From positions 2,418,001 through 2,482,000 of the forward strand of contig NC_009092.1 in assembly GCF_000016065.1 (NCBI RefSeq): DNA of 64,000 bases. The letters run 5' to 3'. Source of the stretch: Shewanella loihica PV-4 (GTDB lineage: Bacteria; Pseudomonadota; Gammaproteobacteria; Enterobacterales; Shewanellaceae). The translations under genes and the position numbers were made by a program. Positions 10,211 through 19,405 of the stretch are shown here, piece by piece. Each line of letters starts with the position of its first letter. Position 1 is the first letter of the stretch. Under the pieces are notes generated by a model, which saw only the letters and a list, made by a program, of their open reading frames with translations, ran no database searches and was not told where the DNA came from.

Positions 10211-13200
10211 CTAACGAAAATCCCGCGAACTTAGTTCAAAATCATTCACCAGAGTCGATAAATCCTCCAGCCTGCCCGCGATAACGTGTGACACACCAGA
10301 CTGGGTCTCAAGCACCCCAGTTACCTTTAAAATTTTTGATGTTAAAAATGGCTGTCGCTGCGCCCTGGCCGTGGCGCTCCAGACGATCACATTGATGTTG
10401 CCCGTCTCATCTTCTAAGGTCACGAAGGTAACCCCGGAGGCGGTACCGGGGCGCTGACGCCCCACCACCACGCCCGCCACATGCACAAGCTGCCCATGAC
10501 GACAATCGGCTAACTCACTGGCGTGGCGACAACCCACAAATGGCGCCAGCCCTCTAAGTTGAGCCATAACATGGCGCCCCAGGCTGAGCCCTAGATGGCG
10601 ATAGTCGCTCTGCATGGCCGCCATCTCACTTGGGGGCGCCAACACCACCTCACTGGCGACAGCTGGCAAGTCATCGAACAGCGGAAGGCTCGGCTGATAG
10701 GCACTGAGTTGCCAGCGCGCCTGATACCTATGCCCGGCCAGCGTCAACAGGGCATCGGCGCTGGCCAGCAGGGTCAAACAGCCCTGAGATAAACCTAGCT
10801 CATAGAGCTGCTCGACCCGGGTAAAGCCGCCTTCGGGGCGCGCCGCGATAAGGGTCTTGATCTCCTCCAGCCTGAGTCCCTTCACTTGCCTAAAGCCCAG
10901 ACGTATCGCAGGCTGCTCAGCCTCCAGCAGGGGCACCAGGCTATTATCCCAGTCACTGTGATTGACACATACCGGCAGTACCATAACATCGTGACGCTGC
11001 ACATCCTGAATAAGCTGCGACGGGCTATAGAAGCCCATGGGTTGACTGTTAAGCAAGGCGCAGCAGAAGGCCGCCGGATAATGATGTTTAAGATAGGCCG
11101 ACACATAGGCCAACAGGGCAAAGCTGGCGGAGTGAGACTCGGGAAAGCCATACTCGCCAAAGCCTTTGATCTGCCTGTAGATCTGCTCGGCGAATGTTTG
11201 GCTGTACCCCCGCGCCGCCATCCCCTGGAGCAGTTTAGCCTCAAACTTTTCAAGCTCACCGGTACGCTTCCAGCTCGCCATCGCTCGGCGCAGCTGATCC
11301 GCCTCGCCGCCACTGAAGCCCGCGGCCACCATGGCCAGCTGGATCACCTGCTCCTGAAAGATAGGTACCCCCATGGTACGGGACAGCACGGACTCGACCG
11401 CCGGGCTGGGATATTCCACCGCCTCCAGGCCATCCCGCCGCCTCAGATAGGGATGTACCATGTCCCCCTGAATTGGCCCTGGCCTAACAATGGCGATCTG
11501 CACCACCAGATCGTAATAGCAAGCTGGCTTCAGCCTTGGCAGCATGGCGCTCTGCGCCCGGGACTCGACCTGAAACACCCCTATGCTGTCGCCTGCCTGC
11601 AACATGCGATAGACCTCGGCCTCCTCCCATGCCACATCGGCCATGGAAAAAGCTTTCTCTGGGAGACTCAGTAAGGTGAAGGTCTTACGGATCGCCGTCA
11701 GCATCCCCAGGGCCAGGATATCCACCTTTAACAGCCCCAGGCTCTCCAGGTCATCCTTATCCCACTGGATCACGGTGCGATCCGCCATGGCCGCATTTTC
11801 AATGGGTACCAGCTCAGACAAGGGCCCTGCGGAGATGATAAAGCCTCCCACGTGCTGGGACAGGTGGCGGGGAAAACCGATCAGCGTCTGCACCAAGGGC
11901 AGCAACATGCGCCCGCGCCCAGCCTCTGGCAACATGGCGGCAAGCTGAGTCGTCCAGTGATGCTTGGGATCCCGGCGATCGATATTTTTAATCATCAGGG
12001 CTACCTGCTCGGCATCTATCCCCAGCGCCTTGCCCACATCGCCCATGGCACTCTTGAAGCGATAACAGATCACCGCCGCGGCCAGCGCCGTGCGGTCACG
12101 GCCATATTTGCGATAGATATACTGAATCACCTCCTCGCGCCGCTCATGCTCGAAGTCCACGTCGATATCCGGCGGCTCGTTGCGCTCCTTGGAGATGAAA
12201 CGTTCGAACAACATGTTGATCTTAGTGGGATCCACCTCTGTGATCCCCAGGCAATAACAGACCACAGAGTTGGCCGCCGAGCCCCTTCCCTGATAGAGGA
12301 TCTGCTGAGACTTGGCGAAACAGACGATGTCATAGATGGTCAGAAAGAAATACTCATAGGCCATCGCCGCGATCAGCTCTAGCTCCTTCTCATACTGCGC
12401 CTTCACCCTATCGGGCACTCCATCGGGAAAGCGGCGTCTGGCGCCTTCACGCACCGCCTGCGCCAGATAATCGCTGGCCTGCATGCCGGCGGGTACCACC
12501 TCGGCCGGGTACTCATACTTGAGCTCATCCAAAGAGAAATGGCAGCGACGGGCCAGAGCCAGGCCGTTATCGATCCACTCCTGAGGATAACGTTTACGCT
12601 GCGCCGCAATCGGCTTGAGGCTAGCTTCGGCGTTGATGGAGCATAGCGCCACGCCGCTGTCGAGGTCCCGCCCATGGGCGATACAAGTTAAAATATCCAG
12701 CAGCGGCTGACGCTCCGCCTCGTGCATGCGCACGCCACCGGCCGCCACACAGGGGACCTTCTGAGTCTGACTCAGCCATTGCCACTGTTGCAAGTTAAGG
12801 GCCTCTCCCGGTAGCAAGAGCCGCTCCATCAAAAGATGCAGACGATCCGGAAAGGCTACAACTAGCCGTGAGGCAATGCTCGCTATGTGGTCACGATAAC
12901 GGGACAACAGATTAGGCTCATCGCTTTGTGCCGCACTCCCCTTTGCCGTATCGCCCCCAGCCATCTCACTCTCTGCCGTATCGTTTACGGCCAAGTCACT
13001 CCTTGCATCATCACTCCTTGCCTCATCTCTCCTTGCCTCGCCAGCCTGCCTGAACTGCGCCAGCGAGGGCGGGCGCCACAGCAGCAGGCTCTGCTGCTGA
13101 GCCAAGATGGCCTCCAGGCTCACCCTGTACTCACCCTTGCCCTGGCTTCGCCTGGCGTTGGTGATCAGGGCGCTGATCTCACCATAGGCGAAACGGCAAG

Positions 13201-13447
13201 GCGCCAGCAGCACAAACAGCCCCTCATCGAGATGAAACTCGGCGCCCAGGATCAGTTTAAGATCGCAGCGCTTGGCCGCCTCATGGGCCTTGACCACACC
13301 GGCAAAGGAGCATTCGTCGGTCAGCGCCAATGCCTGATAACCAAGGCGCTTGGCCTGCTCCACCAGCTCGTGAGGATGGGAAGCCCCTCGCAAGAAGCTG
13401 TAGTTCGAGAGGACGTGCAACTCGGCGTACTGTAATTCAGCGTACAT
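10211..13447 (-). CDS. dnaE2: Error-prone DNA polymerase DnaE2 (ImuC)
   Basis: DnaE2 is the catalytic C-family polymerase of the SOS mutasome and extends past DNA lesions together with ImuA and ImuB. It is 1078 aa from the ATG at 13447. The PHP domain comes first (ELHVLSNYSFLRGASHP, LTDECSFAGVVK). The palm follows with the PPDIDVDFEHERR motif holding catalytic aspartates, then the fingers, and an OB-fold near the C-terminus (GVVVGRQRPGTASGVTFVTLEDETG). The start ATG overlaps the imuB stop as TAATG, so translation is coupled. A GTG at 13459 is an alternative. Between about residues 150 and 195 there is a low-complexity insert (RDEARSDDARSD and onwards) made of 15-bp repeats. Confidence 0.96.
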   Translation of the reverse strand: MYAELQYAELHVLSNYSFLRGASHPHELVEQAKRLGYQALALTDECSFAGVVKAHEAAKRCDLKLILGAEFHLDEGLFVLLAPCRFAYGEISALITNARRSQGKGEYRVSLEAILAQQQSLLLWRPPSLAQFRQAGEARRDEARSDDARSDLAVNDTAESEMAGGDTAKGSAAQSDEPNLLSRYRDHIASIASRLVVAFPDRLHLLMERLLLPGEALNLQQWQWLSQTQKVPCVAAGGVRMHEAERQPLLDILTCIAHGRDLDSGVALCSINAEASLKPIAAQRKRYPQEWIDNGLALARRCHFSLDELKYEYPAEVVPAGMQASDYLAQAVREGARRRFPDGVPDRVKAQYEKELELIAAMAYEYFFLTIYDIVCFAKSQQILYQGRGSAANSVVCYCLGITEVDPTKINMLFERFISKERNEPPDIDVDFEHERREEVIQYIYRKYGRDRTALAAAVICYRFKSAMGDVGKALGIDAEQVALMIKNIDRRDPKHHWTTQLAAMLPEAGRGRMLLPLVQTLIGFPRHLSQHVGGFIISAGPLSELVPIENAAMADRTVIQWDKDDLESLGLLKVDILALGMLTAIRKTFTLLSLPEKAFSMADVAWEEAEVYRMLQAGDSIGVFQVESRAQSAMLPRLKPACYYDLVVQIAIVRPGPIQGDMVHPYLRRRDGLEAVEYPSPAVESVLSRTMGVPIFQEQVIQLAMVAAGFSGGEADQLRRAMASWKRTGELEKFEAKLLQGMAARGYSQTFAEQIYRQIKGFGEYGFPESHSASFALLAYVSAYLKHHYPAAFCCALLNSQPMGFYSPSQLIQDVQRHDVMVLPVCVNHSDWDNSLVPLLEAEQPAIRLGFRQVKGLRLEEIKTLIAARPEGGFTRVEQLYELGLSQGCLTLLASADALLTLAGHRYQARWQLSAYQPSLPLFDDLPAVASEVVLAPPSEMAAMQSDYRHLGLSLGRHVMAQLRGLAPFVGCRHASELADCRHGQLVHVAGVVVGRQRPGTASGVTFVTLEDETGNINVIVWSATARAQRQPFLTSKILKVTGVLETQSGVSHVIAGRLEDLSTLVNDFELSSRDFR
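12966..13040. repeat. Five 15-bp tandem units inside dnaE2
   Basis: Units TCACTCTCTGCCGTA, TCGTTTACGGCCAAG, TCACTCCTTGCATCA, TCACTCCTTGCCTCA, TCTCTCCTTGCCTCG. They encode part of the hydrophilic insert in the PHP-proximal region of DnaE2 (RDEARSDDARSD). Confidence 0.85.
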
Positions 13448-15501
13448 TAGCCAAACCACCCCTGCAGGAATAGTCCCTCAGGCGAGCGAAATACCCAGCA
13501 GAGCCCTCCCTGATGCATGCGGGCAAGGTAATAATCCCGCGGCGAGGCCGCCGACCAGGGACTGTGCAGCCGCTCCGGCCCCTTAAGCAGGCTCACCGAC
13601 TCCGGCGCCAACGGTTCGGGCTGGCGCAGTAACCAATTGGGGCGGATGCGGCCATCACACAGGCCATGAAACAGATCTGCAAATAAGGTCGCCTCCTCAC
13701 TCAGCGCCCGAGTCTTGCCCTGATAGCAAGCCCTCGGCTCGGCGCACCGATTATGCGTTTGGCTCTCAAGCGCTTGGCTCTTAAACTTTTGGCTGGAAGC
13801 ACCTCGAGTAGAAACGCTTTGACTAGAAATACTTTGACGAGAAGTGCTTTGACGGGAAGTGCTTTGAGAAACAGCTTGATTCGATCGCTTGCCCCCCAAG
13901 GCACCCGAGCGGCTTTGAGAGACTCGGCTTTGAGAGGCTCGGCTCTGAGAAACTAGGCTCTGAGAAAGCGAGCGGCTCTGCCAGCTCAGCTCCGGCAGAT
14001 GGTGACTGCAGTGCTCAAGTCCCTTGACCTTATCCGCGCCTAGACGCGCCTCAAGCAGTGAGAGCAAGCGCATGGTGGCATCACTCTTACCCTCGCCCTG
14101 CCACCAATTGGATGTCTGCACCAATAGCGGCACCAGGGTATCGGCCTGAATAGCCAGACTGATCACCGGCGCCGCCAGGATGAGGCTCTCTAGCTGCACA
14201 CGGCAGAGTTTAAGTAAGGCATCCCCCCTATGCTCGGCGAAGGGATAGCGGATCTCGCAGCGCAGTGGCACCAGACTCAAGTCGCGAAACACTAAGGTTA
14301 ATGACAGGGCCAGCACCGCCTGCTGACGCTGCACCAGATAAGCCGATAGGGTTGCTAGCATGCGCCCGAGGGGAAAGGCCAATCCTTCGAGGTGGCTCAC
14401 CTCATAGAGCAATTCAAGCTTATGGCGATAAGACTCTGGCATCAGGTAAAACTCATGCACCTGAGGCAGCTGCCCCTTGAGCTGAGCCAGCAGGGTTAAG
14501 ACACTCTCGCCAAATCGCTCACCAAGCTCCTTGAGAGGCAAGGCGAGCAGCGCCTGCACCTGAGTCAGCCCCATGTTCTCGCAAGACTGCAGCACATGCT
14601 CAGGCAGTGGCAAGATAGAGAGCGGCAGGGGCGCGACCTGCTTGAGATTCATCTGAGGTAAACTCACCAGAGACGCCCCCGCTTGATCATCTTTCGATTG
14701 CACTTTGGTTTCTTCTCCTTGTGCTTTTTCTCCTTGGGCTTCCTCTCCTTGTGCTTTCTCTTCTTGGACTGCTTCTCTCACTTCTTGTTTGGCGAGATAT
14801 GTAGGTTCTGTGGCACCGATGTCCGACTCTAGGCTCCCTGGCTCAAAGTTTCCTCGCTTAGAATTCCCTAACTTAGTGCACCTAGACTCGCGAGTTTCTT
14901 TCGGGTTCCTCTTGTTATCACAGATGACATCTGCAGGCAGAGTGAGCGGCAGAGACCTGGCTCCCAGCTGAGCCAGCAAGGCATTCTCCCCCAGGGCAAA
15001 TTGACACTCGAGGCCATAGTCTTGGGCACTCTTCTGATATTGACGGATGAGCCTGTCCAGACCACCGAAGATCTTTGCCATGGAGCCCACCTCCAGCAGT
15101 AGGGTATCTGCCATACTGGGCACATCAGAGGATCGACTCGATTTGCTTGCTTTATGTGACTTACTCGGCTTATTTAGCCTATGCTGCTGGGCCTGCTCGA
15201 ACGGACAGACAGGCGGCACGACCCTGGCACTGTAGCCATAGCTCCACTGGCACAGCCAATGGCTGGCCTCCTGGCTCAAGGAGGGATCATAGGCCAGCAG
15301 TTGCAGCGATGGACAGAGCGCCTGGGCGGTAGCCAGGCTCTGCCCCGGCTCCACGCCCAACTTAGCCGCAGCACTCGATGCGATCAGGATCTGACTCGAC
15401 TGACGCTCAAATAGGGCCAGCTCGCCGCCCTGGGGCAAGCCTTGATGATAGCTTTGATACTGGAGTAACCAGTGGGGAAAATAGACCGCCAGCCACAACA
15501 T
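13447..15501 (-). CDS. imuB: ImuB, inactive Y-family polymerase homologue of the SOS mutasome
   Basis: ImuB resembles DinB-type polymerases but lacks catalytic acidic residues. It acts as the hub that links DnaE2, ImuA and the beta clamp. The N-terminus LWLAVYFPHWLLQYQ has no metal-binding aspartates where a real polymerase would. Helix-hairpin-helix-type sequence (ALLALPLKELGERFG) and a little-finger-like region follow. At 684 aa it is well above the roughly 450-520 aa usual for the family. The excess lies in three low-complexity inserts made of 15-bp repeats. A C-terminal segment (ARMHQGGLCWVFRSPEGLFLQGWFG) is typical of ImuB. The gene starts directly after the imuA stop. Confidence 0.94.
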   Translation of the reverse strand: MLWLAVYFPHWLLQYQSYHQGLPQGGELALFERQSSQILIASSAAAKLGVEPGQSLATAQALCPSLQLLAYDPSLSQEASHWLCQWSYGYSARVVPPVCPFEQAQQHRLNKPSKSHKASKSSRSSDVPSMADTLLLEVGSMAKIFGGLDRLIRQYQKSAQDYGLECQFALGENALLAQLGARSLPLTLPADVICDNKRNPKETRESRCTKLGNSKRGNFEPGSLESDIGATEPTYLAKQEVREAVQEEKAQGEEAQGEKAQGEETKVQSKDDQAGASLVSLPQMNLKQVAPLPLSILPLPEHVLQSCENMGLTQVQALLALPLKELGERFGESVLTLLAQLKGQLPQVHEFYLMPESYRHKLELLYEVSHLEGLAFPLGRMLATLSAYLVQRQQAVLALSLTLVFRDLSLVPLRCEIRYPFAEHRGDALLKLCRVQLESLILAAPVISLAIQADTLVPLLVQTSNWWQGEGKSDATMRLLSLLEARLGADKVKGLEHCSHHLPELSWQSRSLSQSLVSQSRASQSRVSQSRSGALGGKRSNQAVSQSTSRQSTSRQSISSQSVSTRGASSQKFKSQALESQTHNRCAEPRACYQGKTRALSEEATLFADLFHGLCDGRIRPNWLLRQPEPLAPESVSLLKGPERLHSPWSAASPRDYYLARMHQGGLCWVFRSPEGLFLQGWFG
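13756..13875. repeat. Eight 15-bp tandem units in imuB
   Basis: Eight consecutive 15-bp blocks such as CGTTTGGCTCTCAAG, GCTTTGACTAGAAAT, ACTTTGACGAGAAGT, GCTTTGACGGGAAGT and GCTTTGAGAAACAGC fill this stretch. On the coding strand they give a serine/glutamine-rich series (STSRQSTSRQSISSQS). Confidence 0.85.
13910..13969. repeat. Four 15-bp tandem units in imuB
   Basis: Units CGGCTTTGAGAGACT, CGGCTTTGAGAGGCT, CGGCTCTGAGAAACT, AGGCTCTGAGAAAGC encode SQSRA/SQSRV-type pentapeptides. They lie 34 bp from the preceding repeat block and share its unit length. Confidence 0.88.
14704..14778. repeat. Four to five 15-bp tandem units in imuB
   Basis: Units TTGTGCTTTTTCTCC, TTGGGCTTCCTCTCC, TTGTGCTTTCTCTTC and TTGGACTGCTTCTCT, preceded by one more diverged copy, encode EEKAQGEEAQGEKAQGEE in the middle of ImuB. 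Confidence 0.85.
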
Positions 15502-16332
15502 CTACGCACTCCAGGGGCCTTGTAAGATCTGACCGCTCTGCTGCTTATTAAGCTTATTTTCCAATCTCTCATCCTGCTGTTTAGTCACATCGAGCATCAG
15601 ACTCTGAGCCAGTAGCTCAGGTAGCAGGGATAAGGAGAAGCGCGGCGCCGGCCAGCCCCCACGGCGCTTTAGAATATCCACCTGGGTCTCAAGAAGCCTA
15701 TCGTTGCCCATTTTTGTGTTGCTTTCCGTACTGGTTTCTATGTTGGTTCCTGTGCTGATTTCGGTGCTGGGTTGCAAGGCGATCCGCAGTGGCACGGGAT
15801 GAGCCTGATCCTTGACCTTGCTTGGCAGATAACAGAGACACAGGCTCTCGCCCTTCTCGCAGGCAAGCTGCAAGCGCCTGGCCTGACTGACACTGAGATC
15901 CTCGAGCCAACATAAGACCAGGGGTGAGGCGCCGCTGGTTAAGATCTGCTCGAGCGCCCAAAGCTGTTCCTTCGGCGTCTGAGTATCGACCCACAGGAGA
16001 CGGCTGACATCTATCCCCTGCATCGCCAGCGACTGGGGATAAGGCACGTGAGGCGGCGCCACCAGACTCACCAACCCGGCAGCACTTCCCTCTCTCGATT
16101 GCCTAGGGATCAGGCGGCGCATCAGAGGCAGCGCCAGGCTCAACTCGCCGATCCCTTCGCTGGAGCAGAAGATCTCGCACAGCCCCTGACTGGGCCAGCC
16201 TCCCAGTCCCAGATGACGATTAAGCTCGGGATAGCCGCTGTCCAGCCCCATTTGCTGGGGATGATAGGCATCGCCGCGCCAGAGATCGCTGCGCTGGAGT
16301 AAACGTTCAAGTTGAAGATCTGCCAAGGCCAT
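15502..16332 (-). CDS. imuA: ImuA, RecA-like mutasome accessory protein
   Basis: ImuA is a RecA/SulA-related protein required with ImuB and DnaE2 for SOS translesion synthesis. It is 276 aa. The start region LWRGDAYHPQQMGLDSGYPELNRHLGLGGWPSQGLCEIFCSSEGIGELSL is typical for the family, with a degenerate nucleotide-binding loop, and is followed by SPLVLCWLEDLSVSQARRLQLAC. A repetitive threonine/asparagine-rich stretch (STEISTGTNIETSTESNT, 12-bp DNA units) sits before the C-terminal part. It is the first gene of imuA-imuB-dnaE2. The ATG at 16332 lies 127 bp from a perfect LexA box, so damage induction is expected. Confidence 0.9.
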   Translation of the reverse strand: MALADLQLERLLQRSDLWRGDAYHPQQMGLDSGYPELNRHLGLGGWPSQGLCEIFCSSEGIGELSLALPLMRRLIPRQSREGSAAGLVSLVAPPHVPYPQSLAMQGIDVSRLLWVDTQTPKEQLWALEQILTSGASPLVLCWLEDLSVSQARRLQLACEKGESLCLCYLPSKVKDQAHPVPLRIALQPSTEISTGTNIETSTESNTKMGNDRLLETQVDILKRRGGWPAPRFSLSLLPELLAQSLMLDVTKQQDERLENKLNKQQSGQILQGPWSA

Positions 16333-16459
16333 GATGCACCCGCTCTCATTCGATTCGGTTAAGCGCCCCCTCGGAAATCGGACTATAGGCTTAGACCTAA
16401 CTTAAGCTATCGCCATGCCTGACGTCCGAGCAACACTCAACAGAAATATCACACAAACA

Positions 16460-16475
16460 CTGTATATAAATACAG
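16460..16475. promoter_or_regulatory. LexA box of the imuA-imuB-dnaE2 operon
   Basis: CTGTATATAAATACAG matches CTGT-N8-ACAG exactly, with an AT-rich centre as in strong gammaproteobacterial LexA sites. It is upstream of imuA on the minus strand, and the opposite neighbour def is read towards it, so the imu operon is the clear target. Confidence 0.93.
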
Positions 16476-16570
16476 TATATTTATAAATTGACAGATCGCA
16501 AGCAGAGAAACCTGAGATTGGAGTGGAAAATCACCTCAAAGCATCGAGTCGGTAAGCGGCAGACAGGCAC

Positions 16571-16594
16571 AAAAAAACCACCCTAGGGTGGTTT
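16571..16594 (-). terminator. Intrinsic terminator of def
   Basis: On the minus strand a 9-bp stem (AAACCACCC / GGGTGGTTT, loop TA) ends in a run of seven T residues. It lies about 40 bp beyond the def stop codon. Confidence 0.9.
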
Positions 16595-16633
16595 GATTGG
16601 TTATCGATTATCGCTATTGATTAGCAGTATAGA

Positions 16634-17125
16634 TTAGCGATATTTCTTTACCTTCTTGAGTGCTATCTGCTGCTTGAGGGGCGACAGATGCTCGATAAAG
16701 ACCTTGCCATCAAGATGATCCATCTCATGTTGCAGGACGATTGCCAGGAAGTCATCGCTCTCGATCTCAAAGGCCTCACCCTCACGGTTAAGCGCCTTGA
16801 CCTTCACCTTCTCGAAACGTGTCACCTTGGCGCGGTAGCCAGGAATTGAGAGACATCCCTCCTCGCCGACGATCTCGCCCGAACGCTCGACGAATTCTGG
16901 GTTGATCACCACCATGGGCTGATCGCGATCCTCAGACAGATCAATCACTAAGATGGCGTGTTCGCTGCCCACCTGGGTAGCGGCGAGCCCAATGCCATCG
17001 TCTGTGTGATACATGGTTTCAATCAGATCATCGATAAAACCTTGCACGGCGGCAATGTCTTCTACGGGCTTGGCCTTACGTTTCAGGCGCTCATCGGGAA
17101 TGGTCAATATATCGAGTACAGGCAT
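16634..17125 (-). CDS. def: Peptide deformylase
   Basis: Removes the formyl group from the N-terminal methionine of new proteins. The 163-aa product holds all three metal-site motifs: GIGLAATQV near residue 45, EEGCLSIPG near 88 and QHEMDHLDG near 132. The cysteine and two histidines bind the metal, and the glutamate is the catalytic base. It stands alone here, not beside fmt where the main deformylase gene usually sits. It may therefore be a second paralogue, which is an inference from position only. A strong terminator follows. Confidence 0.95.
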   Translation of the reverse strand: MPVLDILTIPDERLKRKAKPVEDIAAVQGFIDDLIETMYHTDDGIGLAATQVGSEHAILVIDLSEDRDQPMVVINPEFVERSGEIVGEEGCLSIPGYRAKVTRFEKVKVKALNREGEAFEIESDDFLAIVLQHEMDHLDGKVFIEHLSPLKQQIALKKVKKYR

Positions 17126-17304
17126 AGTCTCAGGTTCTGGTTAATCAAATTAGGCATATAAAGTGGCGCCATTATGACCTAAATCACATTAAAGGCAACC
17201 GCAATCGGGTTTTCCCTTCAGGCCAAGCCTTGCCGGCGACTTGTATTTCATCGCTCAAGTCGATAGCATGACCAGACAAATGCATACAATATACGAGAAT
17301 AATA

Positions 17305-19026
17305 GTGACGACCCCTGTACGTACCCCTCTGCCCAGTACCTTTTATGTGGCCAATACCATGGAGATCTTCGAGCGTCTCGCTTGGTATGGCTTCTTTACC
17401 CTCTCCTCCCTCTACATGACCTCTCCTGCTCACCAGGGGGGCTTAGGCTTTAGCGAACAGGAGCGAGGCCTGCTGCAGGGAATGATCCCCTTCTTTCTCT
17501 ACCTGTTTCCTGTGCTTACCGGCGCCCTGGCCGATCGCTATGGCTACCGTAAAATGTTTCTTATCGCCTACGCCATCATGTGCCCCAGCTATTTCCTCCT
17601 GGGTCAGGTGAGCAGCTTTAGCGGCTTCTTCATCGCCTTCATGGGGGTCGCCATAGGCGCGGCCTGCTTTAAACCTGTGGTGACGGGCACTGTGGCACGC
17701 ACAACAGATCACACCAACCGCGGCCTGGGTTTTGGCATCTTCTATATGATGGTCAATGTGGGCGGCTTCCTCGGCCCCTTCATCGCAGGTTATGTCCGCG
17801 CCATCAGCTGGGACTGGGTCTTCATCATGTCGGCGATCTGGATAGGCATTAACTTCATACCGGCAACCTTCTTCTATCGCGAGCCGACGGATCTCCACCA
17901 GCAGCGGGGCAAGCCGCTGTCTCAGGTGTTGAGAGACATCCAAGAGGTGCTGGGCAACGCCCGTTTCGCCCTGCTGTTTTTCGGCACCTTAGTGATCCTG
18001 CTCTCCTACGGCGCCAAGTGGATCAGTGGCGAGCAGTGCCTCACCATCTATCTGGTGTGGTTTAGTCTGCATTTTCTCTGGAACACGCTGGCCAAGTCAG
18101 ACAAGCAACTGCCCTGGTATAGGCAGAAGATCGCCCTGGGCAACAAGCCCTTCGTGATCTACCTGCTTATCCTCTCCGGTTTCTGGATGGTCTACCAGCA
18201 GATCTTTATCACTCTGCCCATCTATATCCGAGACTTTGTCGATACCTCAGATCTGGTTGCCATGCTCGCCCCCTGGCCCGGGCTGCTCGACTTCTTCGCC
18301 CCCGTGGATATCACTCTACTCAGCGACGAGCTACTGAGCGCGGCAAAAGCCTACACAGCAGGAAGCCTGAGCCTGTCAGAGGTCTACTTCGACTTGGTGC
18401 ATGCCAAAGTAATGATCCCAAGGGAGGAGCTGGGCGCAGCCCTTGGCGCAATCGCACAAAGCCCAGAGCTGGCCAGTCAATACAGCCAGCAGTTCGCCCA
18501 GCAGTATCGTCAGGTTAACCCCGAGTACCTTATCGGCTTGAACTTCCTCTCTATCGTGCTGATGCAGGTGATGGTAAGCCGCATTGCCGAGCGCTTCAGT
18601 CCGCTACCTGTATTGGTGGCCGGCACCCTCATCCTGGCACTGGGTACGGCGCTGGGTGGACTGGCCCACGGCATACTCATGGGCGGCGCCATGGTGCTCA
18701 CCTCTATCTTAGTCTTCTCTATCGGCGAGATGGTGGCGTCCCCTAAGAGCCAGGAATATGTGGCCAGCTTTGCGCCCCAGGATAAGAAGGCGATGTTTAT
18801 GGGCTACTATTTTGTCTCATCGGCCATCGGCTTCCTGTTGGCGGGCCCGCTATCGGGTTACCTCTACGCCGAAGTGGCTAAGGGCGCCGAGCAGCCTGCC
18901 CTGATGTGGTACATCATAGGCGGCTTCGGCCTGCTGGCCGCCATAGGCCTGGTACTGTTTCACCGCTTTGGTGCCAAACAGACATTATCACAGGCGCAGC
19001 CAACCGCCTTAGGCGCGCAAGGCTAG
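17305..19026 (+). CDS. POT-type (proton-dependent oligopeptide) MFS transporter
   Basis: This is a 573-aa integral membrane protein of the major facilitator superfamily. The first helix holds MEIFERLAWYGF, matching the ExxER proton-coupling motif of POT/PTR peptide transporters. GFGIFYMMVNVGGFLGP matches the family's second signature. The substrate is likely di- or tripeptides, but it is not proven by sequence. An unusually long loop of more than 100 residues (about 305-410, DFVDTSDLVAMLAPWPG to RQVNPEYLIGLN) separates two C-terminal helices and is not part of standard POT proteins. The start used is a GTG at 17305 with a weak upstream GAG. An internal ATG at the ExxER motif would be too late. 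Confidence 0.87.
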   Translation: MTTPVRTPLPSTFYVANTMEIFERLAWYGFFTLSSLYMTSPAHQGGLGFSEQERGLLQGMIPFFLYLFPVLTGALADRYGYRKMFLIAYAIMCPSYFLLGQVSSFSGFFIAFMGVAIGAACFKPVVTGTVARTTDHTNRGLGFGIFYMMVNVGGFLGPFIAGYVRAISWDWVFIMSAIWIGINFIPATFFYREPTDLHQQRGKPLSQVLRDIQEVLGNARFALLFFGTLVILLSYGAKWISGEQCLTIYLVWFSLHFLWNTLAKSDKQLPWYRQKIALGNKPFVIYLLILSGFWMVYQQIFITLPIYIRDFVDTSDLVAMLAPWPGLLDFFAPVDITLLSDELLSAAKAYTAGSLSLSEVYFDLVHAKVMIPREELGAALGAIAQSPELASQYSQQFAQQYRQVNPEYLIGLNFLSIVLMQVMVSRIAERFSPLPVLVAGTLILALGTALGGLAHGILMGGAMVLTSILVFSIGEMVASPKSQEYVASFAPQDKKAMFMGYYFVSSAIGFLLAGPLSGYLYAEVAKGAEQPALMWYIIGGFGLLAAIGLVLFHRFGAKQTLSQAQPTALGAQG

Positions 19027-19405
19027 CGAAACCACCACGTCACACAGATAAGCGAACAGACAAGCGAGCAGATAGTTGAACAGATAGGCCAAGCGACAAG
19101 AACCTGTCTGTTCTTTCCCTCTGAAAACCCATAGCCGCGGCTTCTTCATCTCTCCTACCCATTTCCTCTCTCTCAACCATTTCGCCGCTCTCGCCCATTT
19201 CGCGGCTCTCACCGTTCAGGCTCTCGGATAGATTAACTCCGCCTTTAACCTTAGAAATTATAAAAAATCTGGTTTACTATCAGAACATAGCCTTAAGCCG
19301 GACAGAGGCGTGCTTAAGTTAAACGCATTGAGTTAAGCACTCTGGGCTTAAGCAATAGATCACTAACCTAATATGCAGAGGCCTTAGGGCCAAAACGGAG
19401 AACGC
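19027..19405. other. Gap between genes with 12-bp and 18-bp degenerate repeats
   Basis: No credible gene is seen in these 379 bp. Positions 19039-19098 hold five 12-bp blocks (for example AGCGAACAGACA, AGCGAGCAGATA, GTTGAACAGATA). Positions 19159-19212 hold three 18-bp units starting CCATTTC and ending CTCTC plus two further bases. The region after 19240 is AT-rich and probably contains the promoter of the alkyltransferase-like gene. Confidence 0.7.

Noticed and set aside
10886..11674. A 262-codon plus-strand ORF inside dnaE2
   Set aside because: It is antisense to conserved polymerase sequence and has no ribosome site or family resemblance.
13447..15501. ImuB as an active Y-family polymerase
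   Set aside because: The acidic residues of the N-terminal catalytic motif are missing, as in other ImuB proteins.
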